Positions 1 through 7,526 of a stretch of DNA of 12,338 nt are shown piece by piece. The position numbers and the translations under genes were made by a program. Location: the NCBI RefSeq assembly GCF_038442745.1, contig NZ_JARVCN010000057.1, forward strand, positions 1 through 12,338, given 5' to 3'. How positions within the stretch are numbered: position 1 is the first letter of the stretch; every line of letters starts with the position of its first letter. This DNA comes from Crocosphaera sp038442745 (GTDB lineage: Bacteria > Cyanobacteriota > Cyanobacteriia > Cyanobacteriales > Microcystaceae). The notes under the pieces are model-generated. The model did no database searches, had not been told where the DNA came from, and saw only the letters and a list, made by a program, of their open reading frames with translations.

Positions 1-89
1 GTTGTAGGATATTGCCCGCTAACTAAGACTCCCCTCGCAAAAGTGACACGCTCCCCTCTTCTATAATATCTGATGAACAAGTCAACCAA

Positions 90-1505
90 ATGTTTAGGGA
101 ACTACTTGGGAAAAATATATCATTAGAAGACATACGAAGAATTGAAATGGAATTAACAGAAATTTATCAAAAAAATGGATACTTAAATACTGTGGTTAAC
201 TTTTTCCCTGAAGATAATAGAAAGCTCGAAGAAGGAAAGGGGATTATCGTATTTCGTGCTAGAGAAAGCCAAGTAGAAATAGAAATTAAAGGCTTATATC
301 ATTTGAAAAAATCCTATGTTCATGATCGACTTTCACCATACGTCGCCAGCCCTCCAAATATTAATCAGATACAGGAAGGGCTAATCCTGCTACAACAAAA
401 TGATTTAATTTCTGAAGTCAATGCAAGATTGATTCCAGGCACGAAAAATAACCAAGTTTTGGAAATAGACATAAGGGAATCTCCTAGATGGGAAATATCA
501 TCAGATTGGAGTAATGAAGAAAGTCCCCTAATTGGAGAATGGGGGGCTGAAATTATGCTCAGCAACAAGAATCTCTTTGGATTTGGTGATAAAGCTCAAT
601 TGCAATACAAAGGGACAGAAGGACTTGAAAGATTTTTATCAAGTCTTATTATTCCTGTTAATTCAAATGATGGAATAATAAAATTGTCTTATCAATTTAC
701 AAATAGCGAAATTATAGTTGCACCTTTCGATTCTCTTGAGATTCGTAATGAATCGTTTACTTTATCAGGAGCATTCCAGCAACCGCTAATTCAAACACCA
801 TCAGATAAATTTAACTTAGGAATAAATGTAGACCACAGAGAAAGTCGTAGTTTTTTGTTTAATGATTTTCCGTTTTCTTTCTCTGAAAATGTGCGAGATG
901 GATTTACGGAACTAACAGTATTAAGATTTAATCAAAGTTATCAAACAAGAGACTCTGATGATGTTTTTTCGATTAGTTCCCAATTAAATATAGGATGGAG
1001 CAATTTAATCAATCAATCGAGTTTTACGAGTTGGCAAGGGCAGATACAATATGTCCATTTATTCAATGATCGCCTTAGATTTTCATCTCGGTTATCAGGA
1101 CAGGTAGGGGGTGGGGATTTGCCTACATTAGAACAATGTGCGATTGGGGGTCTCAATGGCAATGAATTTATTTTCGGAAATACAGTCAGAGGATACGCAA
1201 CAAACGTTCGCAGTGGTGATAATTGCTTTGCACTATCGAGTGAACTTTTGGTAACGATCATTCAAGATTCAAGTTTTGGGAATTGGAGCTTAGTTCCCTT
1301 TATTGATTTGGGGACTGTCTCGAATGGCAACTCAGAAGGAGAAGATTCAGTTAATACACTAATTAGTACAGGGTTGGGATTGAGATGGGAAATATCAGAT
1401 TGGCTTGTGCTAAGACTGGATTATGGTGTTCCCTTATCAAGAGAAGTCAATGAAATTGAGGAACAAAGGGAAAATTTCTCAATTTTCTTGAGAATCCCCT
1501 TGTGA
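90..1505 (+). CDS. ShlB/FhaC/HecB-type TpsB outer-membrane transporter, N-terminally truncated
   Basis: TpsB proteins are outer-membrane beta-barrels with two periplasmic POTRA domains that export a partner TpsA protein. Residues 1-69 match the end of a POTRA domain (GKNISLEDI, then YQKNGYLNT), and about 70-130 form the second POTRA. The rest is barrel, with the diagnostic VRGY loop at 366-369 preceded by a LPTLEQ...IGG stretch at 344-354, and an end of the form LRLDYGVPLS. Family members are usually about 550-600 residues with a Sec signal; this one has 471 and no signal. The frame stays open upstream to a TAA at 24-26, and SIISDEQVNQ just before the ATG still fits the POTRA pattern, but nothing before about base 57 does. 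The gene therefore seems to have lost its 5' end and, as it stands, could not be exported. Family is sure; whether it is functional is doubtful. Confidence 0.82.
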   Translation: MFRELLGKNISLEDIRRIEMELTEIYQKNGYLNTVVNFFPEDNRKLEEGKGIIVFRARESQVEIEIKGLYHLKKSYVHDRLSPYVASPPNINQIQEGLILLQQNDLISEVNARLIPGTKNNQVLEIDIRESPRWEISSDWSNEESPLIGEWGAEIMLSNKNLFGFGDKAQLQYKGTEGLERFLSSLIIPVNSNDGIIKLSYQFTNSEIIVAPFDSLEIRNESFTLSGAFQQPLIQTPSDKFNLGINVDHRESRSFLFNDFPFSFSENVRDGFTELTVLRFNQSYQTRDSDDVFSISSQLNIGWSNLINQSSFTSWQGQIQYVHLFNDRLRFSSRLSGQVGGGDLPTLEQCAIGGLNGNEFIFGNTVRGYATNVRSGDNCFALSSELLVTIIQDSSFGNWSLVPFIDLGTVSNGNSEGEDSVNTLISTGLGLRWEISDWLVLRLDYGVPLSREVNEIEEQRENFSIFLRIPL

Positions 1506-4028
1506 AAGTCGGTTGCGGTTACAACTAAGAAGGCGAACTCGACCATCAGGAAGTTTTTCGACTCCGACAACTTCTCCTAAAGGGGCCAAATCAGTTAAAT
1601 CATAGGGGCGAGTATAATTCTCCGGGCTTTTAATCATCCCCTGCCGACCTTCGACTGTAAAGCGACTTTTCTTTTGCGCTTCTTCACAAAATTGAGCGAC
1701 CCTTTGGTCAATGGATAAATTAGTATTGGGTAATCCAGTGTCGGCAGTATCAGCTTGAAAGAAGTTGGTATCGATATTAACTTCCCCATCGAAACCAAAT
1801 TGGGAACTAGCAGTAATGGAGCTATCAGGGGACACGAATAATCCCTGAGAAGTAATATTTATATTACCTCCATCGCCTTCAAAAGCATTAGCTGAAATGT
1901 TACTTTCATCGAGAAGAAGTATTAAATTAGCATTAATATTAATATTGCCACCATTACCTTTCCCTCCTGTGGCAGCAGTAATTTGACTATTTGAACTTAA
2001 AAATAAATTTTGAGTTTCGACAAGAACATTTCCTCCTTCTCCCCTCTCAGTTGAAGCTGAAATTTGACTTTTTTCAAGAGTAATATTAGAAGAATCAATG
2101 GTAATTGTGCCACTTAGTTCTTCTGCACCAGAAGTAGCTGTGATACTACTTCCATTAGTTAATTTAATAATTGGGGAATTAAGCTCAATATTACCTCCTT
2201 GACCAGAAAAACTAGAAGCTAGAATGCCAACAGCATTATTCAATTCAAGTGATTCTGCGTTAATTATGATATTTCCAGCATTACCTATTCCTGTATTGCG
2301 AACACCGATTCCTCCTTCATTAATTAGTAAATTTTTGGTATTAATAAAAATATTTCCAGAAGAACCTGTTGGGATATCTGGCAATCTAAATATTTGTCGA
2401 ACGGTCTCTGATTCTCGAAAAGTTGCTGACGTAATCCGACTAACATCTCCAAAAGTCGGATGTTTTCCTTCTAAGAGTATGTACTCAGCTTCAATAAAAA
2501 TTTGTCCAGCATCTCCCCTGGATGCTGTAGCTGATGAGATAACTCCCCCTTCAGATATGGTTAATTTCTCTGTCTGGATATTCATTTGTCCAGACTTTCC
2601 ATTTCCAGCATTATTAGACACCAAATTACTGAAGAAAGGAAGAATGGGAGAGCCTCCGATAATTTTGATATCTGAAGCTTTAACAGTTAAATTGCCTCCA
2701 TCTCCATCACCAAAAACCACTGTTCCAATACTACCAGCATTATCAACTGTTAATTCTTGTGTATTGATAGTGACGTTACCTCCTTTTTTTAAGCCAAAAG
2801 TAGCAGCCGCAACCAAACTATATATTTGTGGATTTAATAGAGAAAAATCTTCTACTAACATTCGTTTATGGGCTTCAATGGACAAATTACCTCCTTGTCC
2901 TCTTTGATAATTTTTAGAAGCAATTCCTCCACCTTCTTGAACAAATAATTGATTAGCTGAAATTGTTATATTACCTCCTCGTCCATCAAATGCTTCGCTG
3001 AGAACATAGCTCCGAAACTGACCGTTGAGGTCGGTTCCCTTAATTTGAAGAGTCCCCTTTGCTCGAAAATCGATATTTCCAGAAAATTCAGTCCCAAAAT
3101 TTTGGATTAAAATCGCAGAGCCATCTTCAACTGAAATATTGTGACCTTGCAATTCGATAGAGCCACCTTTAAAACCACTAGCATCTAATAAAGCACGTTC
3201 AGTTAATGAAATATTATTAAAGCTTGATTGTTCAAATTGACTTTGCCAACCTTGCTGAGTAGAGATAAGAGCGACAAAGCCTTTATCAACACTTCCCAGT
3301 TCAATGCGACCGCCTTGGGATCGTAAAATTCCACCGATTAGTTCAATTTCTCCTCCGATCAAAGATAAAGTCTTCCCAGATTTTACAGTTAACCCATTTG
3401 ACTGTTGCTGATTTATTACAGGAGAAAAAATAGGATCTTGAACGGAAAGGTCATGTCCTCGTCCTTCTACAACAATATTTTCTGGATTTTGACTAAAGTC
3501 CAAACCAATAGGAAGATTTACAGTTAGTGTTGGAGAGGAACCTGGATTGATAGCGTTGAATTCATTACCATCTTCAAATTTGATGCTTTGTGCGGTACTA
3601 GCAAAAAAAGAGCCACCGATATCAAGAGAAGCATTAGGTCCGAAAATAATTCCATTAGGATTGAGAAAGAATAAATTAGCAGAGGTATTAGCTCGAATTA
3701 ACCCATCAATAAAAGAAGGAGATTGACCAGTTACTCGACTAAAAATATTAGTCACCATATCAGGATTATTGAAAAAAGCTTCCCAGTTCGTGGGGAGAGA
3801 AAATTGGGAAAAACTGTGGAAAAGATTAGACCCTTTTAAGGTTCCTCCCTGAAGAATTATCTGATTTGCATTATTGATTGTTTGGGAAGAGTTCGGTAAA
3901 GTTGAATCAGGAATAATTTGTGCTTTGGTTTCTTGTGTGATTAAGATTGTAATTATGCCTTTTAATAACAGCGATAAAATAACTGGTATTCTCAACTCTT
4001 GTTGTTTTCTGAAAAGTGGGAAGAACAT
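1479..4028 (-). CDS. TpsA-type exoprotein with filamentous haemagglutinin N-terminal domain
   Basis: This is a secreted beta-helical adhesin-like protein, the kind of substrate moved by TpsB transporters. Residues 1-37 form a signal peptide with a basic start, a hydrophobic stretch at about 13-31 and a probable cut after TKAQ. The haemagglutination-activity (TPS) domain covers about 40-160 and holds the hallmark NPNGIIFGPNASLDIGGSF at 123-141. Residues 200-770 are a repetitive region rich in GGNI/GGNV turns, typical of a parallel beta-helix. The C-terminal 70 residues contain Cys781 and SRFTVEGRQG, resembling the conserved SxFxVtGRGG end of cyanobacterial TpsA proteins. An AGGAG ribosome site 8 bases upstream supports this ATG. 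The last 27 coding bases overlap the end of the TpsB gene on the other strand. No adhesive target can be read from the sequence. Confidence 0.93.
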   Translation of the reverse strand: MFFPLFRKQQELRIPVILSLLLKGIITILITQETKAQIIPDSTLPNSSQTINNANQIILQGGTLKGSNLFHSFSQFSLPTNWEAFFNNPDMVTNIFSRVTGQSPSFIDGLIRANTSANLFFLNPNGIIFGPNASLDIGGSFFASTAQSIKFEDGNEFNAINPGSSPTLTVNLPIGLDFSQNPENIVVEGRGHDLSVQDPIFSPVINQQQSNGLTVKSGKTLSLIGGEIELIGGILRSQGGRIELGSVDKGFVALISTQQGWQSQFEQSSFNNISLTERALLDASGFKGGSIELQGHNISVEDGSAILIQNFGTEFSGNIDFRAKGTLQIKGTDLNGQFRSYVLSEAFDGRGGNITISANQLFVQEGGGIASKNYQRGQGGNLSIEAHKRMLVEDFSLLNPQIYSLVAAATFGLKKGGNVTINTQELTVDNAGSIGTVVFGDGDGGNLTVKASDIKIIGGSPILPFFSNLVSNNAGNGKSGQMNIQTEKLTISEGGVISSATASRGDAGQIFIEAEYILLEGKHPTFGDVSRITSATFRESETVRQIFRLPDIPTGSSGNIFINTKNLLINEGGIGVRNTGIGNAGNIIINAESLELNNAVGILASSFSGQGGNIELNSPIIKLTNGSSITATSGAEELSGTITIDSSNITLEKSQISASTERGEGGNVLVETQNLFLSSNSQITAATGGKGNGGNININANLILLLDESNISANAFEGDGGNINITSQGLFVSPDSSITASSQFGFDGEVNIDTNFFQADTADTGLPNTNLSIDQRVAQFCEEAQKKSRFTVEGRQGMIKSPENYTRPYDLTDLAPLGEVVGVEKLPDGRVRLLSCNRNRLSQGDSQEN

Positions 4029-4036
4029 AAGACTTA

Positions 4037-4041
4037 CTCCT
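4037..4041 (-). promoter_or_regulatory. Ribosome binding site of the TpsA gene
   Basis: On the minus strand this reads AGGAG, ending 8 bases before the ATG at 4028. It is one of the few clear Shine-Dalgarno sites in the window and fixes the start of the exoprotein, which also gives a proper signal peptide. Confidence 0.7.
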
Positions 4042-4049
4042 ACAGTAAA

Positions 4050-4078
4050 TTGACAAAAAAACTAAATTATTATAGTAT
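4050..4078 (+). promoter_or_regulatory. Sigma-70-type promoter for the papain-like gene
   Basis: A perfect TTGACA -35 box lies at 4050-4055. With 17-base spacing the -10 would be TAGTAT (4073-4078); TATAGT (4071-4076, spacing 15) and TATAAT (4078-4083, spacing 22) are alternatives. Transcription would begin near 4085, leaving a leader of under 20 bases before the ATG at 4103. The 74-base gap must also hold the promoter of the divergent TpsA gene. The reading is by eye. Confidence 0.5.
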
Positions 4079-4102
4079 ATAATACAAATTTTTATATTTT
4101 TT

Positions 4103-4780
4103 ATGCAATTTATTCCTTCTCAACATGGTTTTACGTTTCCTAATGGCTTTAGAGGATATGCTTTACCTAAATTTATTAGAAATAGAAAAGAAAATTGGCT
4201 TTTAAATCAAAATAAAGTGCTTCATGGATTGTGTGGAGGTATGTGTTTTGGAGCTTATGATTTTTTTCTATCTAATCAAAAAATTCCTATATTAAAAGAG
4301 GCTCCTGCACCTACAGATCAACTTTATGAATATTTGTATAAAAGACAAAATGATAGTTATGGATATTGTAATTATAATATTCTTAAATTTGCTCAATGGA
4401 TGGGATTATCTAAACAAGAGATTCAAAAAAGAATGAATATAGAGTTGAGAAAGTTGTTATCTCAACTCGACAAACAAAATTTAGTAATATTGGGACTCAT
4501 AACAGTTAAATTATCTGAAAGTTTAGCAATTTGGAAGAATCATCAGGTTTTAGCTTACAGCTACAATCTTTCTCAATCTTTTAATAACTCTCATTATGAA
4601 ATTTCTATTTATGATCCTAATTTAAACAGAGAGAATAATGTAATTTTAAAAACCAATATAGATCCTAATTTTGACTGTGTTTTATTAAATCAAGATGATC
4701 AGAAATATTTAAGGACAATTTATGGATTTTTTATTATCCCTTATTCCTATGTTAAGCCTCCTTCATTTCAACTTATATAA
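4103..4780 (+). CDS. Putative papain-like cysteine peptidase of unknown function (LCGGM / NHQVLAY / YDPN family)
   Basis: I cannot name this protein. It shows three ordered blocks typical of a papain-like Cys-His-Asp fold. The first is GLCGGMCFGAYDFF with Cys44 as likely nucleophile at the start of a helix. The second is NHQVLAYSY with His147 at the start of a strand. The third is ISIYDPN with Asp171 or Asn173. Before the Cys is HGFTFPNGF (8-16), and between Cys and His are a YEYLYKRQ segment (75-82) and a beta strand LVILGLITV (127-135). I recall the same order of motifs in uncharacterised bacterial proteins, which supports a real family. There is no signal peptide or membrane segment, so it probably acts in the cytoplasm. 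A transferase, transglutaminase-like or inactive role is possible. It has its own promoter and converges with the CHAT gene, so it is not in an operon here. Confidence 0.72.
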   Translation: MQFIPSQHGFTFPNGFRGYALPKFIRNRKENWLLNQNKVLHGLCGGMCFGAYDFFLSNQKIPILKEAPAPTDQLYEYLYKRQNDSYGYCNYNILKFAQWMGLSKQEIQKRMNIELRKLLSQLDKQNLVILGLITVKLSESLAIWKNHQVLAYSYNLSQSFNNSHYEISIYDPNLNRENNVILKTNIDPNFDCVLLNQDDQKYLRTIYGFFIIPYSYVKPPSFQLI

Positions 4781-4783
4781 TCG

Positions 4784-4851
4784 AATAAAAAGACTAAAAA
4801 TGTTTATTTTACTAGGTGAGTTTAAGATGAAATAAATTAATAATATTTATT
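4784..4851. terminator. AT-only inverted repeat between convergent genes (weak terminator candidate)
   Basis: The gap between the convergent papain-like and CHAT genes contains AATAAAT (4831-4837) and ATTTATT (4845-4851) around a 7-base loop. The stem is all A/T, so it is weak, and its right arm touches the CHAT stop codon. Nothing else in this short gap stands out. Confidence 0.25.
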
Positions 4852-6977
4852 CAAGAAATTAAAATATAATTAACCCAATTAACTGGATTGATATCCTGTT
4901 CAATTTGCTTAATTTGGGCTTTCTGTAAAGCTTTGGCTATGGATTTTTCTTCGAGCCAAAATTGATAAAAATCTAAAAAGAACTTCATACTACTTTGATC
5001 ATTAATAAACCATAGAGAACCCAAAACATTAGAGATTTCAGCCCGTAATCCAATGCCAGCAATACCCAGTGTAGAATATCGTGAGCCGGAAGCTGTTTCA
5101 CAAGCACTTAAAACTAGATTGCGAAGAGAATCATTTTTACGGCTTAAAATTTGGTCAAATTCAGATAAGCCTAGAATATCGGTTCCTGTTTGGATCTGAA
5201 CTTCTTCGGATAACCCAGAAAATCGGCTATGGCTTGCTATGTGTAAGATTTGATAATTGTTTTCTTGGAGGTTATTGCTTAAAGATTCAGGAGTAAAGGA
5301 TTTGTTAAGTAATCGTGTTCCTCCAAGAAGCTCTTGAATAAATTTTGTTTCAGTAATTACTTCTGGTAAGGGATTAGGAAACCTTGGGGTAGGTTGAGAA
5401 GAACCAACAATTAAAGGATATTGAGGGACATCTTGTATCAAAGAGCCTCCTAAATCTAAGGAATAAGAGATAACATATTTTTCGACTAAAAAGTTATTAT
5501 CATCTCCATAATAAAGACCAGACATGGGAATATTACGAAGAATGTTATCCTGAACAAAAATTAAATGTTTAATTCCTCGAACATCCAGAATATTTTGTAT
5601 GGGTTTAATTAAAATATCCGAAAGTTTTTGACTACCTGGACGATAATCACCATAAAAAGAATTAGTTAGATTGCTTCGCCAATCTAAAACCAGTTGTTTA
5701 AATGATTGTTCTGTAATATTTAAAGAGATTAACTGATAAGAGTTATCGGAGAATCTCAAAATTTCATAAGAATTGTTAGGTAATAAAAGAGTATAAATTT
5801 TGATAGAATCTGGCTCTTGAGTAGCTAAAGTATTAATATTTACTTCGCAGATGTCTCCAAAAAAATTATCTAGTTCTGCTAATTGATGAAGGCGTAGTAT
5901 ATCAAGAGTTTCAATTAAATCCTGTTGAGAAACTGTAGGTTGATTTAATAGGAAAGATAAAAAATCTCGGAGAATTGGCTCGATAGTATCGTAAAAAAGA
6001 TTTTGTCCCACAGAACTACCAGCTAAATCTTCTCTTAATTTCTTAATAGAGGAAAGAGCATTACGATATTCTCGGAAAGCGGATGATGGTTGGTCTAATT
6101 TTTGATAGATTCTAGCAGCTAACCATTCCCATTGGCTGAGTTTAGCCCAATCCCTGACTTGTTGGGCTGACCAAATGGCACGCAAAGAAGGTTCTAAAGC
6201 TTCTGGATATAAACCTTGGATATAATAGTGTTCTGCTAAAGCCCCCCAAGACCAGGATAAATTTAAGGGATTTTGAAGCTCAAAGCTAAGGCTTAGGGCT
6301 TTTTTCAATAAGGAGAGAGGCTTTGGATGAAATTTAGCTAGTTGCAATGAAAATAGAACTTTCATTTCAGATGAGGGTAAAGCATCAATTTCTAGAGCCA
6401 ATCTTGATAAGTCCACCGAAGGTGGGGACATTTGAGCGAGATTAAGAGAAGCTCGAATCTTAGCCTCGACAGAGGCAGAAGAAGCTATTTCAGATTCCTC
6501 GATGGCCAGCTGATGAGCCAAGATACGATCGCTGTCTACTATGGTCAAAAATTCGTTTTGGCGATCAATATCCTCGGAAGCCAAAAAAGAGTAAACTCTG
6601 GCTCGACCTAAAGCGGCCTGAATGTAGTTGTCCAGCAAATTGAGGTAATTATGAGTGTTATTAGCTTTTTTACCAAATTGCTCTTTTTTTAACCGACTAT
6701 AAATATCAATAGCTTGATTGAATAATCCCTGACGCAAAAATAAATTAGCGGTGATGGCTTGATAGTAGGGATAGGCTTTTTTCGGCAAATTTTCTTCAAT
6801 AGATTCAAGTATGGTAGTAGCAAGATTAAAATTGCCTTGATCAATTAAAGTCTGAGCTTGGTTTAAATCTCGAAGTACATCAGTTGAGACAGCACGTAAG
6901 GGAAACGAGATCACCAGTAATATAACTAGGCAAAAAAGAACTACTAAGCGATAATAACGGTAAAATAGACCAAGCAT
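4851..6977 (-). CDS. Exported TPR-CHAT domain protein (caspase-like cysteine peptidase)
   Basis: CHAT domains are clan CD cysteine peptidases related to caspases and separase, usually attached to TPR scaffolds. Residues 1-33 have a basic, aromatic start and a hydrophobic core at about 11-29, which fits a signal peptide or membrane anchor. About 34-330 are helical TPR-like repeats (for example LIDQGNFNLATTILESIEE and YYIQGLYPEALEPSLRAIW). The CHAT domain fills about 380-705. The catalytic His is H583 in ILHIASHSRFSG and the catalytic Cys is C626 in LVLSACETASG, followed by the usual LGIAGIGLRAEISNVLGSLW and a WVNYILIS end. Both catalytic residues are present, but Ser584 stands where clan CD enzymes generally have Gly after the His. 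No Shine-Dalgarno site is visible. The gene is divergent from the DUF928 operon with a 27-base gap. Confidence 0.93.
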   Translation of the reverse strand: MLGLFYRYYRLVVLFCLVILLVISFPLRAVSTDVLRDLNQAQTLIDQGNFNLATTILESIEENLPKKAYPYYQAITANLFLRQGLFNQAIDIYSRLKKEQFGKKANNTHNYLNLLDNYIQAALGRARVYSFLASEDIDRQNEFLTIVDSDRILAHQLAIEESEIASSASVEAKIRASLNLAQMSPPSVDLSRLALEIDALPSSEMKVLFSLQLAKFHPKPLSLLKKALSLSFELQNPLNLSWSWGALAEHYYIQGLYPEALEPSLRAIWSAQQVRDWAKLSQWEWLAARIYQKLDQPSSAFREYRNALSSIKKLREDLAGSSVGQNLFYDTIEPILRDFLSFLLNQPTVSQQDLIETLDILRLHQLAELDNFFGDICEVNINTLATQEPDSIKIYTLLLPNNSYEILRFSDNSYQLISLNITEQSFKQLVLDWRSNLTNSFYGDYRPGSQKLSDILIKPIQNILDVRGIKHLIFVQDNILRNIPMSGLYYGDDNNFLVEKYVISYSLDLGGSLIQDVPQYPLIVGSSQPTPRFPNPLPEVITETKFIQELLGGTRLLNKSFTPESLSNNLQENNYQILHIASHSRFSGLSEEVQIQTGTDILGLSEFDQILSRKNDSLRNLVLSACETASGSRYSTLGIAGIGLRAEISNVLGSLWFINDQSSMKFFLDFYQFWLEEKSIAKALQKAQIKQIEQDINPVNWVNYILIS

Positions 6978-7004
6978 AGATAAATTTGGATAGTTATTTC
7001 ACTG

Positions 7005-7526
7005 ATGATTAAGAAAAAAGCATGGTCTTATATTATAATTTTTTCCTCTATATTTCTAATGGGTTATGAGCCACCTGAGCAAGAAAGAGATTCTCAACGT
7101 ACCAGTGCAAGTAGCACTAGAGGATGTATGGTTAAACAAGGGGAAATTTCGCTAATTGGTAGTAACCCGTTAACGACGCAATTTCCTCAACCAATTTTAT
7201 TATTTGAACTTAAGCCAGCTTCTCCAGAAGAAACTTTTTTGGTTGTAGTTAGGGACAAAGAATTAAAAGTAGTTTTTGAAAGAAAATTGGTTGTAAGTAA
7301 AGAACAATATATTACCCTTAAATTACCGTCAAAATTAGTTGAATCTGAAAAGTATAATGTGGTAGCAGGATTTCTGTGTAACAATGAAATTCGGCACGCT
7401 AAGATACTGACAGTAGATTTGATCAAAGTCAGTTACGAAACAAAAAGTGATCAACTGATTCAATTATATCTTGAGGGAAAAAGGGGCAGACAATTTGATG
7501 CTAAAGAAGATCAAGAGCAAAATTAA
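7005..7526 (+). CDS. DUF928-like secreted protein (short form)
   Basis: The function of DUF928 is unknown; these are cyanobacterial extracytoplasmic proteins often found near CHAT and CHASE2 genes (from memory). Residues 1-20 (MIKKKAW, then hydrophobic) look like a signal peptide. The DUF928 pattern follows in order: STRGC at 37-41, PLTTQFPQPILLFEL at 55-69, a strand pair ETFLVVVRD and KVVFERKLV, the ITLKLP segment, and EKYNVVAGFLCNNE with Cys125. The usual YxW is here YNV. At 173 residues it is shorter than members I remember (over 200), with only a polar linker between signal and domain. Cys41 and Cys125 could form a disulphide outside the cytoplasm. It is the first gene of a rightward operon and overlaps the CHASE2 gene. 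Assignment rests on pattern similarity, not a search. Confidence 0.68.
   Translation: MIKKKAWSYIIIFSSIFLMGYEPPEQERDSQRTSASSTRGCMVKQGEISLIGSNPLTTQFPQPILLFELKPASPEETFLVVVRDKELKVVFERKLVVSKEQYITLKLPSKLVESEKYNVVAGFLCNNEIRHAKILTVDLIKVSYETKSDQLIQLYLEGKRGRQFDAKEDQEQN
7032..7037 (-). promoter_or_regulatory. Possible -10 box of the CHAT gene inside the DUF928 coding start
   Basis: On the minus strand this is TATAAT, about 55 bases before the CHAT start. The -35 position at 17-base spacing (ATTAGA) is poor. Because only 27 bases separate the divergent starts, the CHAT promoter has to overlap the DUF928 reading frame somewhere here. The region codes for Ile-rich signal peptide and is AT-rich, so chance is a real alternative. 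Confidence 0.25.

Noticed and set aside
41..60. GTGACACGCTCCCC next to the TpsB junction resembles ends of some IS200/IS605-type elements as I remember them
   Set aside because: The match is short and from memory, no transposase or paired end is in the window, and the orientation would place the element over the TpsB gene. Kept only as a hint.
2224..2907. Open frame of 227 codons on the plus strand
   Set aside because: It lies fully antisense to the TpsA gene; its Pro/Ser/Ile-rich content is the complement of the repeated GGNI-coding region, and it has no protein-like features.
7471..7497. TTG start giving the CHASE2 protein nine extra residues
   Set aside because: The ATG at 7498 lies in the same frame, keeps the basic start ahead of the first membrane helix and gives a smaller overlap, so the TTG is unnecessary.
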